A stretch of DNA of 37,728 nucleotides. It comes from Gnetum montanum. Taxonomy: Eukaryota > Streptophyta > Gnetopsida > Gnetales > Gnetaceae. The notes beneath the pieces were generated by a model. It had not been told where the DNA came from. It did no database searches and worked only from the letters and a program-made list of their open reading frames with translations. Below, in pieces: positions 1 to 12,120 of this stretch (within the stretch, counting starts at the first letter, position 1; each line of letters begins with the position of its first letter). The position numbers and the translations under genes are program-made. Location: positions 273,084 through 310,811 of the forward strand of contig MNCI01014546.1 in the NCBI GenBank assembly GCA_015680685.1, in the 5' to 3' direction.

Positions 1-327
1 ATTGCCATTTACATTGGTGTGCTCAGGTACATTAGTGCTCGAATAAAGATCCATATACTTTTTGACTCCTATTGTAGGCACTCAGAAAAATATTCTAACT
101 TTCAAATGACAAAATTACAAGATCTCTACTACAACTATGAAGGAACATCCATAAACACAGTGGATAAGCATGTATTCATAGACTTTACTGTGGAGCTACG
201 TTGACGGAGCCTTATAAATGCAACAAACGCTAGGTCAACACGGCCTCATCAATGAGGTAACACCATGTCTACACAACCCTATGGACGAGGCAACACCACA
301 TTGATGTGACATTTTGATGCTTCATCA
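1..327 (-). repeat. Element A, partial 3' LTR
   Basis: Read on the minus strand, an LTR begins with TGATGAAG at 327 and runs off the window at 1. The preceding bases (about 328-345) match the polypurine-tract area of elements C and D. The block at 1-52 matches the R/U5 part of D's LTRs, which share the TTTATTCGAGCA core and the 'GTACCTGA' motif. A TATA-like box lies at 212-218. The upstream part differs from C, D and E: it lacks GATATC dyads and instead has two copies of an 'AACACC' unit with 'GAGG' (about 254-298). The family assignment rests on the shared R/U5 and on the neighbouring ORF2. Confidence 0.7.
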
Positions 328-600
328 TATCCTCACGAATGAATGAAAACTCATCCTATTGTTCCCTTACAAAATTGGTAAGGTATGGGATTATTGATTG
401 ACACTTAACAAAACTAAGTGCCTAAGTGTACAAATCGACATCTTTACCAAATTTGTGATGTTCATGACACAAAATTGAACACCATGATAAGACTACTTCA
501 AATTGGACAACACATCCTCTAATGGCATGCAAATGGTTGAGAAGATCAAATAGTCCCAGGTGATGGAGTTTCCTAAGGTTCCAAAGGATCTTTTCCAGCT

Positions 601-3404
601 TCAGGCACACATGGTGGTTGAGGAGGCTATGGTTGTCCTATCATGGTTGCTACCTCTAGTGGAAGGCAAAAAGTATCCAATAATGCCTTCATTGTCTCCT
701 CCTTGCTCCAACAATCAGTCACAGTCCATGTGACATTACCAATGTGGGCTAGAATGGGGATATCCCATGGATAGGACATTATTAGGAATAGCTCCTTGAT
801 GGTGATGAACTAGGTAGCGAATTTTTTACGTTTAACATCGAATGCCTAACTACATTTTGCACCTCCTAGTATTCATTCATTTTTTTGGCCAAGCTCTCAA
901 CAATTGATCTTTAATCAATATATCTACCCTTAAGAACCTTGATTTCAGCATTTACCTCTGCAAGCTTTTGCTTGGTGTCGTTATGGTGCTTGAACTCAAC
1001 CTCATACAATAAGTACGAGTTGGCCACTCGTTTTTCTAGTTCTAACCACAGCGATCTTGTAGTCAACATAGATAGGTTTACATACTGAAGATTGGAAAGC
1101 TCCATATATTCATTCATCTCCTCTATTAGCAACTCCTTTAGGTGAATTTCTACTTTATTGTATTAATCAATCCCATCAATGATGGGTTGTCATAATTCAC
1201 ATCCTTGTTGGAGTTGTTGGAGGATCTCGTTCACCTTTGCCTTTGTCACTTGAATGTGCTTCTTAATTATTTCTTTCTATAGGCCAACCTGATCTTTGTA
1301 GTGATCTTTGACTCTCTCAAATTTGAGAGCCTATGATTTCTAGGCAACTACTTCTATTATAGTTATTTGGTGAAAGGCACGAACCTCCTTCATGGAGATA
1401 TTTTTATTCTCAACTGCTATTTTCCTTAACTCTATATTTTCTCTACCTAGTTGCTCCTACCATTGATGGATAAAATCAATTAATTATTGTTTATGTGCAT
1501 CAATGTTTCATAGGCGATGATTTTCTATAGTCAACTAAACATTCTCCTGGTGGGTGAGATCCAAGGCATTCTAAATTTTATGCTATTTGGCCTCTGCTAA
1601 GGATTGATAAAACACCACCATCTCCATCACATCTTCAACCCCTTTCAACCTAGTATGAAGTTTTTTAAAAGCTTTATTTTTTGTCAATGCTGGGTTGAGA
1701 AATGCAAGGTCAGCAATTTGGGCTCCCAGTTTAGCAACTTCAATAGCCAAGAATTCATTCAGCTCCTTGGCTATTTCAAGTTACTTCCAATATAATATTC
1801 TTGCCCCTTACCTCTAGAAACTCTAACTAGGCTGCAACTATATTATCCAAAAGGTTAAAGACATCCAAAAGTCATTGCTAAATTCCTACTAGTCTGTCCA
1901 ACAATCATTCATGCTTTGCTATGCTTAGTCTATAGCTTATGATTCCTATGGATGTCTACACATCTTTAACTACAGTGATGTCTAGTACAAACATTGTAGG
2001 TGAATTGAGTGTCTTAGTGATTCTATCAGCAACCACCTCTGCTATTATCTCTTGCCCTTAGTGCTACATCACCAGTGCTATTACCCCCTCGTCCTCCTCC
2101 AAGCACACTAAAAAGGTGGTGACATTCCTAGAAATCCCTAGGAGTTGTTGCTATTTTAAGAGAGATATCATTACCTCTCTAGCATTAGGATTCGATCTTG
2201 CAAACAATTGCATTTTTTGGGTAAAGATAATGGATCCACCTCTCACCATCAAGCTAACTATTCAGGCCACCTCATTTAGGTGACTCATTGCGGGCCAATA
2301 CATAGATGGGTCTCCACCATTCGTGCCTGCCTATTGCTCTTCCTTGCTCAAGAGCTATTCTTGGAACTCACACAACCATTGGAGTGTTAAAGTGACATTC
2401 GTCACTATTTTTTGAGTGGTAGGTAGAGGTGATGGCTACTATTCCTCTTCTTGGATTATTGTTGTAGGAGTTTTATTCTTCATCATCTCTACCCAATTAG
2501 TAGTTGAAGCACATCGGATAGCATCATTAGTATAGTGAACTATTACTTCCCTATGACATAATTTTCTAATGGGGCATGGAAAGGAAAGGAAATTCCTTCC
2601 ACGTTCATTCTCCTTGAACCACTTCTCTATCTCTAGATAGATTACCTATGGAAAGTTGATTGGGAATATTCCACTTAGAGTAGAACATGCACGGGTAGAA
2701 AATGCAGCGATCTTACGAGGCCTCACTATGGGATTTAGGTGAAAGGTCGCAATCTTGTAATGGATTTTTTTATCAGTATGAGCACACTGTACTCCTTATG
2801 GTCAACACCATAGCACCATTGAACCCATTCCTTTTTGATGCTAAGGTCTACCTATATTGGAATCTCGGGGAGATTTTTCCTAGTTTCAAGCAACCCAAGT
2901 GCCTCTATAATGTCATGCATTGAGTAGGACACTGAAATGACCTTGATCTTGACCATTGAACTAGCCTGCGTGTTTTTTCAAAATAGGAACATCTCTCCCA
3001 TATACCACTCCTCGTTGAAAGTGATAATTGGCCACATAAGAGAATCTTCAATTGGTCTTGTACCTCTTTAGGTGCTTGCTCCAAGAAAGAGCCAAAGTTC
3101 AACACTTAGAGCACCATTTTCTAGACCTTCCTTAATCTGATTTAGTTTAGATAGGCTTTTGTCAAGGTCACCTCAAGCTTCGCTTGTTGGACTAGTGCCT
3201 CATCCTAGTGGGAATGCTTTGTTGCTACCACCTATTCTGGAATCAAACGAATAGACTTCACTTCAGCCTCCTCCCTAAGAGATCTAGTGGCATGGATTGT
3301 AATCAGTTCTCTCTAGGCTTATTCTTGGCCCCTTTTCATTCTTAGCTATTTTCCTTTGGTTGAAACGATCCTCCTTCCTATGTGTGCTTTCCTTTTGGTG
3401 CCAT
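601..3404 (-). pseudogene. Element A ORF2 remnant (transposon-protein-like domain plus coiled coil)
   Basis: This is a decayed copy of the ORF2 seen in element D. The start at 3404 gives MAPKGKHT followed at once by a stop. At about 3098-2905 the motif LNFGSFLEQ matches LNFESFVEF of D. At 1132-911 an open stretch containing NEYMELSNLQYVNLSML matches TEYMELANLRYANLSML of D, inside the coiled-coil part. The frame is broken many times by stops and frameshifts, so no protein is expected. The end at 601 is my alignment with the proline-rich C-terminus of D and is approximate. The length (about 2.8 kb) is close to that of D ORF2 (2763 bp), so this copy is nearly full length. Its function is unknown; it is a retrotransposon-carried protein, not a host gene. 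Confidence 0.6.
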
Positions 3405-3600
3405 TTCTAGTTACAACACATCCGTGGATTAGTAGATATGATGTGTAACTTAAAATATTTAGTTACCTTATCTCATTAATTAGTTACACTTGGCTACAGT
3501 TGGATCATGGTAGGTTGATTATTTTATTATTAATTTATTTATTTATTAATTTTTTATTGTAAGTGTCACTGGAGCTCATTGGAAAGGTTTAACTCTCGTG
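3405..3600. other. AT-rich junction between elements A and B
   Basis: AT-rich sequence with runs of TTATTTATT lies between the ORF2 start of A and the first sequence that may belong to B. Neither element's expected sequence is recognisable here: A should have a spacer and internal promoter upstream of its ORF2, and B should have its gag. A rearrangement or insertion boundary therefore probably lies in or near this stretch. Confidence 0.3.
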
Positions 3601-4550
3601 ATTTGGTGTTTTAATGATGATTCCTTAGTTAAACCTTTCTGGGAGTTAGAAAAATGTCGAAAAAATTTCTTTAAAAAATGGCACATTTGTGGCCCTCACA
3701 ACAAAGAGCTTACCTCCAAGAGCTACAGGGTCAAAGAATAGATGAATGTCACTTGTGCTATGAACATACAAGTAAATGATAATGTTAGTAGATCTTAGCA
3801 AAAGTCTTGGAAGTGTCCTTTCTTTGGGATGGTTCCCACACATGTGAATAAAACTCGTAAACCTTCTAGCTCATCAGAACTAGCACAAGGTCAATCTAGT
3901 GCAACACCCTTCCTCATAAAAACAATGTCTCCTAATCCTACACAAAAGCCAACAACCATCACTACTCCAACATAAAACATAAAAAATGAACCTATCATTG
4001 TGGAGAGACAAAAAATTTCATGCATGACTAATAATGATAAAGGGTGTAGTTGTGGGCCAAATGTTCAAAGTGTTAACACAATCCCTATACCAACCCACAA
4101 CAAACTTAAGCAACAAGTGTGTGTGAAAAACCAAGACTAAACCAAAAGACACCCAGTGGCTTGAAAATGAGAATGCAAAACCCTTCAAAAAATGCATGGA
4201 AACATTCAACCCACTTATTAGTTCTTGTCCTAACAAAATGAACCAAATAGAGAACTTAGAGAATAACCTCTTACACTCTGACTATACACCAAAAGAAGAT
4301 GTTAAATAAGGAGACATAAGAAATAAAATAGAAAATAAACAAGGAAACATGTCTGGACCCCTTAAAAAGAAAGCGTCTTCTAGTCCAGCTAAAGATATGT
4401 CTTCAAATGATCAAAATGTGATAATCATCATTGTTAAATGTACTACCAAACAAAAAAATTAAATCATTAAAGATGATCAATGGAAAACTTATGGTGTATA
4501 ACCAAGGAAATGTGTAATCCATTTTTTGAATGTTTGTCCATGAGTTTAGT
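3600..4550 (+). pseudogene. Element B, possible degenerate gag C-terminal region
   Basis: Only the last part can be matched to the family. The bases around 4535-4580 align with the end of gag in D (20395-20455) and pass into the same T-rich tract. Further upstream, near 3735-3775, a reading frame gives DECHLCYEHT, which could be a decayed zinc knuckle like the YECNICLYDH of D. It is followed by a Pro/Ser/Thr-rich stretch, as in D gag. The remainder is too diverged to align by eye. An unrelated insertion is the alternative explanation for 3600-4480. Confidence 0.3.
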
Positions 4551-5900
4551 CGTGGGGAAGATGCACCATCTTGAATCAAGAACTAATAAGCACATTTTCA
4601 CTTTTTTTTTTTACAATTTTTTATCCTTTTCCTATTTCTTCAAAAAATTTCTATTTATTAATATGTTTTCCTTTTCTTATTATTTTTTTTTTTGTAATTT
4701 TCTCTTTTATTGAGTCATTTCCTTTATGTTTTATGAATGTATACTATGTCTTTTTTAATAAAAATATTGTCAATCATTATGCAAAAGTAAACACCATGTG
4801 TTGGGTCTTTCTCCTATGCTATCAAGATGATTAGGTAAATAATTGTGTAAAGTAGTGTGACCACATCATCCATTCCTCCAGTTTTCCTCCAGTTATCTAA
4901 ATAAAAGGTCGTTATCATGAAAATAATATGGGCTTTCTTACATGAAACTAAAATGAACTAATGACCATTGTACCTTGAAGAAAGGGGAAAAAGACCAAGC
5001 AGGGATGGCAAAGGATGTGACCTTAATGGAATTTGTTGAGTTCTCTTCTTAACTTCCTTTTTGGGGTCCATGACTCCTCATGGAACATATCATTACTCCT
5101 ATCATCGTTTAATAGATAGGAAGCATGTCTTTGCATGGTATGATTTCCAAACAAAAAACAAAAAAACATGAGAGAGAGAGAGAGAGAGAGAGAGAAATAA
5201 TGAGAATTCAAAGCATATACCTTAGACATAATAATGGGCTACAAGCACTAGTTATGAGGCTAAAAAGACATGTCACCCATGCCCAAAAGTGCCCCTCTAA
5301 CCAAGGCCCTTCCTTCCTTCCTTCTTCTCTTTTCTTCTCTTTTTAAAATGATGTTTGTTCTCTATGGTTGTTATGAGCTCATGATGGTCAACAAGAAGGG
5401 ACACATCAATGCAAGGTCATTGTTAATGGTATGAACTTGGTCTAAAACTTGAATGGATAGGTACGATGATCATCTTAATCATAATTGACATAAAGTATCT
5501 ATTGCAGACATGGTTAAGTATCTTACATCCTAATCTTTGCAATCCCTTCTCATCCCATTATTCACCTCACTCTTGTATGCAATTATGAGCCTAACAATTT
5601 TGTACAGTATAGTGCAGGATCCTAACCAAGGCAGTGTGTGTTAAAAGCATGATCTACATTTAACTTCTAAGATGCCCAAAGACATCTATAAAAGTGGTTA
5701 TGCAAGGGCATTATGGCAACAGCCTGCTTTGGGAAGGACCTACTTGCATAACTTTTATTGATCATGGATCTGAACCAAACCTCACACATTCAAGAACATC
5801 ATTGATTGATTTTTTGAATTTATGCATGATTCTACAATCAACTTCTCATCAATTAAAGTTATCTTTAATGCTTTTAAATTGAAATTTCCTCTAGATTCAA
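4550..5900 (+). repeat. Element B, conserved inter-ORF spacer
   Basis: This stretch is non-coding but collinear with the spacer between gag and ORF2 in D (20440-21560) and C. Matching blocks include 4965-5030 with 20760-20820 of D, the AAAGACATG block near 5262 with 20974, and 5690-5750 with 21465-21530 (CTGCTTTGGG motif). It starts with a T-rich tract at about 4598-4700. Relative to D it carries an extra GA microsatellite. It is plus-strand, which fixes the orientation of element B. Confidence 0.6.
5170..5195. repeat. (GA)n microsatellite
   Basis: An uninterrupted GA run of 26 bases lies within the element B spacer and is absent at the matching place in C and D. Confidence 0.95.
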
Positions 5901-6680
5901 AATTTCTTGGCCATCTTATGAACTACACCTTTGGTTTTAATTATTCGAAAACATGTACTTTTTGAAATTTTTCTAACACCCTATTTTCTAACATTATGGT
6001 AACTAATAGTAAAAATAATCAAAATAACTTGAACAACTTCATGATTTTAGTTACCTTAGAGCCTTGGGAAACATTATTATGAAATATTCTTGAGCTTATA
6101 TGCTAATATTTTTTTTGAATTTTGAGCTAACTAAGGATTCAAAAAGGGTTAATCATTAATGAAAAATTATCAAAACTAATGTTGATCCTTTGGTGGTTTC
6201 AAATAACGCCAAACAGAATCCCTAAGGTTGAAGGTCTTATAAAAAGTAAAGGAAATGAAGCCAAGAGGAGAACAACTGAGGATATGCCCATGGACAACTA
6301 GTAGCACACATAGGGATTAAAGCGCAAACATCACATGTTTACTAGACCCATGGAATGATGAGGAGAAATTTCAATCAACCCTAAAAAATGGTCTACATAG
6401 AAGAAAAACATCAACATAACAATCAAGGTTGGAAAGTTTGCGACCATTAGCGACAACAAGAAGATTCATCTTTAGTAGATTTTTGAAGACCTTTGCAATT
6501 TTGCAAACTTTGATGTCTATCTAGTCTTTTCATCATTTTGTAATACATCCACTCGAATAAAATTTTGTAACATGACACTCTAATTTTGTAATGGTAGCCA
6601 ATCTAGTCTTGGTCACCCCACAATTTTTGTAACGAAACTTCGTCCATTTATATATAACTCGAGGGTCAATTTTAGTTAGT
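5901..6680 (+). other. Element B, 3' internal non-coding region
   Basis: No coding sequence is recognisable. I could not find ORF2, neither its LNFxSF segment, its coiled-coil segment nor its proline-rich end. I also see no GATATC-type internal promoter. B therefore seems to be a gag-plus-spacer element without ORF2, or has lost it by deletion. Confidence 0.4.
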
Positions 6681-6691
6681 CATGGGGGGTA
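6681..6691 (+). other. Element B polypurine tract
   Basis: CATGGGGGGTA immediately precedes the TGATGAG start of the LTR. It matches the position and character of the tracts in C and D (GTGGGGGAA in D). This marks the following LTR as a 3' LTR rather than a solo LTR. Confidence 0.7.
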
Positions 6692-6893
6692 TGATGAGAT
6701 GCAATATGTTGGGTAGCTTCATTGACACATCCTTGTCAACATATCTTATATGTGTTGATGCATATGTGTGGATGAAAACACATAGATGCATTAACAGGAA
6801 ATGCATCTTAGATATGTTGATGCATCTCCATTGATGCAGCTAGATGCGTTAACACATCTCCATTGATGCAATGTCTATATTTGCCTATAAATA
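6692..6893 (+). promoter_or_regulatory. Element B LTR promoter with GATGCATC-type dyads and TATA box
   Basis: A TATAAATA box lies at 6886-6893. Upstream are repeated GATGCA / TGCATC units, including full dyads GATGCATC in TTGATGCATCTCC and partial copies in AGATGCATTAAC and AGATGCGTTAAC. They occupy the place where C, D and E have GATATC dyads. The role as a promoter is inferred from position and the TATA box. Confidence 0.55.
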
Positions 6894-7534
6894 TGCAAGC
6901 ATCAACCACATACTTGGAAACCTTTTGGTCAGTCTAGTAGCTAGACTCTTGCAATTTTATTTTATGATCTTAGTAAACAGTTAGTAAGTGCCATAGTGTG
7001 AATTTGAGTCAATTGTATGATGTCTTATTCAAGTGGCATTGTACCTAGACACATTCCATGAATGATAATAAGATTGAGATTGATTCATATTCATTGCAAC
7101 ACTTTGACTTAGAATAGATTTACTTTCAATGTAATTTATTTTTCATGTACTTAGTTAATATTTACATTTCCATGCATGTTAATTAATCAACGAAATGAAT
7201 GTGACTAGTTAGAAGCATAAACACATATTCGCTTAGTAATCCTAGTAGCATTATTGCTTACTTCGCCCAGTAGCATAACACTTGGTAATCCCAGTAGTGG
7301 GTACGTGAGTTCAGGATGTGTATGACAAGCTGATAATGGACACTCATCATCCTTAGGCTAGTTTAGAATTTATTTTCTTATTATTAATTAGATTAAATAA
7401 TTAATTTCTATGTTATTATTAAGGTTAGTTTAAGTCCCCAACAACATCATAATCATATGCCTCACTTTGGACTAAACCATACATGACAAAACTACCACTA
7501 GTTGAAGTGAGAAGACAGCGACCTGCGATCAATG
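6692..7534 (+). repeat. Element B, 3' LTR (3'-truncated)
   Basis: The LTR starts with TGATGAGATG right after the polypurine tract. Its downstream half aligns with the LTRs of C and D: the 'CTTGGTAATCCCAGTAG' block near 7270, 'GGACTAAACCATAC' near 7470 and 'GAAGACAGCGACC' near 7510. The match stops at about 7534, so roughly the last 120 bases, including the usual CATCA end, are missing. The upstream promoter half is unlike C and D. Confidence 0.75.
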
Positions 7535-8658
7535 CTCAGCAATCGAGATAATAAGTAAAGAAACTTTGATTGAAAGTTAAAGAAAAATAGTACTATGGAA
7601 TCATGAGAAGTTAACAAAGATGTACAGTGTTAGAGTATACTTCTATTTAATGCACAATAATTAGTTTCTTAACTTAATTCGATAGTAATTATGAGAGGTT
7701 ATGATGATTTTTCAAGAATCATAACTCCTTATGAAGGATAAGAGGATGCAAATACTCACTTCGTAGCATATCAGATAACACATAACGATAATGAAGGAAT
7801 GGAATAAGAGAAATGAAGAAAAATAGAGACTGAGTATGTAAGACCAATTAAGATAAGAAAGTGGCATTGGAACAATATCCATAACAATGTTTATAAATCA
7901 AAAGAGTTGACAAATCACAATGATTCAGAAAATTACAAAGGAGAAATGTCTTATGCCACAAGAGTGAAAAGAAGCATGAAGAAATGCAAGAAGACATGGA
8001 CTTGTAATGAGCACCTAAGCACCACAACTAATAGGATTAAGAAGTGACTTGATGTTAAGAAGCAAGTGTTGCAAACTATAAGTGCAATCCTTATAGCACT
8101 AGATCTAATTTCCTAAAAAGGAAGAAAAGATCTAGGTTATGCCATATGTAGCTTGGTCTAGTTTTTGAAATAAGAATAAAAGACCATTTGGGAGGTTACT
8201 CTAGAAAAGAAAAGAAAAGAAGATTAAGGCTTACAAAGAAGTATCTCATAAAGCTCATTAAAACTTATTCATAAATATCTTAGTAAGGTAAAAAGGAAGT
8301 TAAGTTGAAGAAGATTGAACAAAGTAAAGACTTCAAACTATGATAAGTTCACATATCAAAGTTCATAAAACAATGAGCTATGAATAATATTTATAAGTGT
8401 ATTAATAGCTTATGATGAAGAAGTGGGCATGATTCAGAAGAAGATGCATTGCTAGAGGAAGAGCAACACCATCAAAGTACAAAAAGTTCTTATGAATTTA
8501 GCATAGCCAAATCTAAAATTACAGAAAGTGCAAAGATGATGATTACAACTAATCAGAAATACTAAGTTATGGAATCCGTACAATGTGACTCTATTTAAAA
8601 TAAGAGAATTTTTAAGTAGTTTAATAAGTAAAACTTATGATACACACAATTGCAAAGA
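7535..8658. other. Intergenic, purine-rich, no gene seen
   Basis: This is A-rich and purine-rich plus-strand sequence without a convincing reading frame, RNA gene or repeat family that I can name. It is the left flank into which element C inserted and continues, after removal of C, at 15699. Confidence 0.5.
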
Positions 8659-8663
8659 ATTAT

Positions 8664-9565
8664 TAATGAGCTGCAAGGTACCCCTACACTCAACCATATG
8701 AATACGAGTGTATGCACATGATCTGGTCAAACTCTGTAGATGGACTAGCTATGGCACCTAGATGGTTATACGTTGATCGTAGTTCGTTGTCTTCCCACTT
8801 GGACTTGCATTTGCTTTGTCACGTATGGTTTAGTCCAAACTGAGGTGTATGATGTGCTCCCTACTACTATGCTACTCCTAAGGACAATAAGAAATAACTT
8901 AATTAAGCTAATGGGCAATAGGAAATAAGATCTAAGCTAGCCTAAGTGCAATGAGTGTTCGCCCCTAATCATCCATACAAATCTTGGACTTCATGTACTA
9001 CTTCTGGGATTACCAAGCGCACATCACTCGAAGCACTACTCGATACACTACTAGGTTACCTCATAGTTACACTTAAATGTTCATGATTAAGGCATACTCA
9101 TACTGCGTTAACAAAAAAAATAGTAAATGACTATAACAGAAATATTAACTAAGAAAATAGCAATAAATAATCAACAATTAAAATAATTAAAAGTTAAGTG
9201 AATGCTACAATGATGGAGTAATCTCGATCTTTATTGCTGATCGTGTGCGTGCCCAAGTACGTCACACTCAAACAAAGATTTCGTACAATTACAAGCATCA
9301 CACTGTGGGCATGCACTTAGAAAGAAGACTAAAAATGACTATAAGAATTGAAAACTAAAAACTGACTAAAGACTCTCCCCCCAAAACTTCTTGTATTGTG
9401 CACCTCAATGTTGTATTTATAGGGTAACATGAGAACAATGATATCGGATATCCAACATCGTTTCCAAGCCAATGATATCTTGTACCCGATATCGCATACC
9501 TGATATCGTATACCGAATATTGCATACCTGATATCGTATAAGGGATGGCAAACTGTGACTCATCA
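8664..9565 (-). repeat. Element C, 3' LTR
   Basis: On the minus strand it starts TGATGAGTC at 9565 and ends at 8664, where the expected terminal CATCA has become CATTA. It pairs with 14811-15693. Its TATAAATA box (minus) is at 9414-9421, with GATATC dyads at about 9440-9540. It is preceded on the minus strand by a G-rich polypurine tract at about 9566-9575. Confidence 0.9.
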
Positions 9566-9741
9566 TACCCCCATGACTGAATAAAAACTCATCCTTGAGA
9601 TAAACAAAATGAGGAACAAGTTCATTTGATTACAAATAGTGGATAGGTATGGGATTATTGATTGACCATGGACTGTTTCATGTCACAATGTGGAAGAAAA
9701 CAAAATTTGAACACCAACACAAAATACAAAACTTGTGGAAC

Positions 9742-10257
9742 TCATGTGGTTCTTGGTGGTGGTGGCTCCTCCATGGGAACCTTCCCCTTGTCCTATGCTC
9801 CAGGCTTCTGAAATTAATACCTTTGAAGAAGTGCCCAAAGTTTCTCCTCTTCTTTCTTGTGCTAAAACTGATATGCTTCACCCAGATACCACTCTCCACT
9901 CTTCGAGAGGATGGGCCATAGTGGAGATCCCTTAAGTAGATTCTTAACTGGTTCAAGGTCGAATTCGGTAAAAGGCCCAAAATTAAGTTCCACAATCATG
10001 GTAGAGGATGCAGACTTTTCCCAAATGGCTTGAACACATTCTGGGAACAACATAAGGTGTTGTTCTTATTCTGGTGCCCTGACCTCTCCACCTTCTGCTT
10101 GGCCAGATTTTGTAGTGACAAGAGTTTTTTTATGGATGTTGAATGATTATGCATCCTACTCTGCATGTTCTGCATGAGGTCCTTGGCCTCTGCCTCCTCT
10201 CGAGCGTTTGGTTGCACCTTGAGAAGGTCCTCCCTACTGTCCTCTTTTAGAGGCCAT
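9742..10257 (-). pseudogene. Element C ORF2, internally deleted remnant
   Basis: The start ATG at 10257 (MASKRGQ then a stop) matches MASKHGQ of D. At about 10018-9880 the frame reads VELNFGPFTEFDLEPV, then a short GSPLWPILSKSGEWYLGEAYQF-type stretch matching D. Directly after this point the sequence jumps to the C-terminal region, ending in a PMEEPPPPRTT-like tail at the TGA in 9744-9742. About 2.25 kb of the ORF2 seen in D, including the rest of the domain and the whole coiled coil, is missing. The remaining 516 bp contains stops. A TGG here (SGEWYL) is a TAG in D, which shows that the D stop is a mutation. Confidence 0.7.
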
Positions 10258-10743
10258 CTGTAATCATACAAGGACCAATTATTAGTAAGGTTATTTAAAG
10301 GAATTTGATTATCTTATACCTTACTCATTGCCTTTAATAAATGTTCAATTCTTTGCTTAGTGTGATTCTAGAGTTAGAAATTTTTCAAGGAAGTTGCCCT
10401 AAAAGTTTAATGTCAGACCTAATCTATTTAGGTGATACATATAATAATTTAGATGACTTGGATGAAGGGAGGAAATTAGTTTGGCATGAATTTCTGATAG
10501 TACTTACCCCTATGATATCCTTCGGGCGATAGCAAATTTTGAAAAAACTATGCGCAAGTTCTATGGTAAGTTGAACACTCCAGGTTGAATTAGGTTCAAT
10601 CGAAAAAGAAATCGAAGTGTTGAAGAGTGAAATATTGGAAGTTGAATTTAGACTCGCAAAGCTTTGAAAATTGTAGAAGAAAATTTGAATAACTCCCCTT
10701 GCATCAACTATTGAAAATGATGTGTGTAGTGCATAGGGGTCCC

Positions 10744-10840
10744 CTATATATACTTTTTATGGACGTGATATTGCATACGTAATAGCGCGTACCCGATATC
10801 GCATCAGACCCGATATCAGGTACCTGATATCACGTCCCAA
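10744..10840 (-). promoter_or_regulatory. Element C internal promoter (GATATC array and TATA box)
   Basis: On the minus strand there are two or more GATATC dyads and decayed variants at steps of about 14, 17, 14 and 14 bases between 10840 and 10770. They are followed by TATATATAG at 10752-10744. The layout and the sequence after the TATA box match the internal promoter of D and mimic the LTR promoters. Transcription from here would run into ORF2. Confidence 0.6.
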
Positions 10841-10859
10841 CCAAGATAGAGTACTTAGT

Positions 10860-12114
10860 AGAATTGATGATTGTTTAAGTTTTTAGGGCCAAAATTGAAG
10901 GATTTGAGGTAGATTCAAAAGGTTTGGGATAATGGCAAGTGGAAATTAAGGCATCGAAAATGTAATGAAGTGGAGTCATATAATAAAGTTCTTTGAAATG
11001 GATGAGGAAAAAGGACAAAATGATGACAAAGGAAAGAATAGATTTGGCAATGGAGTACTCGAAGGGTATAAAATGATGTGATGGTGTGCAATAAGTGCAA
11101 ATTACAAAAGTCACGCAAGTGGATCCTCCCCAAAGCAGGTTCCAACCTATAATGCCCTTGCATAATCACACCTTAAAATATCTGTAGGCACTAGAAGGAT
11201 TAAATGTAACCTGCACCTGTGTAACAAAACACACACATATTAAGTACCACTGCTATGAGGTATGAATTTTATGCCACACAAGACACAAGCTAGAAGTACC
11301 TAGATCATGAGATGAAACAAATTGTAGAAGGGATTGCAAAGATCGGAACGTGAGGTAACTTACATTGGGTACAATGAATCATATGTGTTGTGTGTGATTA
11401 AAGCACCATTAGCCTTTCAATCCAATATCAAAACCAAGTCCATACCTCTGATCAGTGACATCACATTGTTTCATACCAATGATAGACAACCATAAGAGCA
11501 TCATGATAGCAAGGTGTACGATCACTTGGCATTTTGTGCAAGGGAGGAGTGATTTGAATTTGTTTTCAACACATTTTTCTTATGCTTTTCTTTTCTACTT
11601 CACTTCTTTCTTTTCTTCTTTGCTTTCTTCTTATTTTCTTTTTCTTCTTTTGGCCACTTTTGCACTTGGTCTTTTCCAAAGGTGATTCGGAGAAGCCACC
11701 AACCTTTAGGCATGGGTGCATGTCTTTTTAGTGGAATCCCCCAGAATAGCATTGAGTTCCTTTATTGAGTGCCTTTATTACAACATGTACTTTCATTATT
11801 CATTAGATATACAAGGATCTTACTACAACCAAGCTGCATGATAGCACATACAGATGTTGCCAAAGAGAATCCATAAGTCCCCTTAATGTCACACCCTTGT
11901 CATTCCCTCTTAGTCCGTCACTCTTCACTCTAGGCATAATGAGTATAAAGTTACTTTAAGTTTTGATGATAATAAGAATATCATCATACCCAGAGCAAGA
12001 ATCTCTTATTAATAGAATGGGTAGGTGGATGTTGTGGGCTCACTATCCAAATAATTAGCCACTTGACACTTGATAACATAGAACAATACCTCAACTAACT
12101 GGTTACATGAGTAT
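10860..12114 (-). repeat. Element C conserved inter-ORF spacer
   Basis: This is non-coding sequence of about 1.25 kb, collinear with 20600-21830 of D and with part of B. The best-conserved blocks lie around 11095-11170 (ATAGGTTGGAACCTGC), 11450-11550 (a block around GTGACATC and CACTTGGCATTTTG) and 11700-11730 (AAAGACATGCACCCATGCC). Short reading frames in it are not shared between copies. Confidence 0.6.
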
Positions 12115-12120
12115 TTTATT
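12115..12120 (-). terminator. Poly(A) signal after gag, element C
   Basis: AATAAA on the minus strand lies about 110 bases past the gag end. The surrounding block is conserved in D at 20585-20590, so the signal is shared by both copies. It could end a gag-only transcript. Confidence 0.45.

Noticed and set aside
4480-4834. Phe-rich plus-strand frames resembling a membrane protein
   Set aside because: It is translation of the T-rich tract after gag; the matching tract in D is non-coding.
9440-9545. GATATC repeats considered as a simple microsatellite
   Set aside because: Spacing is irregular but recurring (14, 17, 20), the spacers differ, and the array is always placed ahead of a TATA box, so it is listed as a promoter feature.
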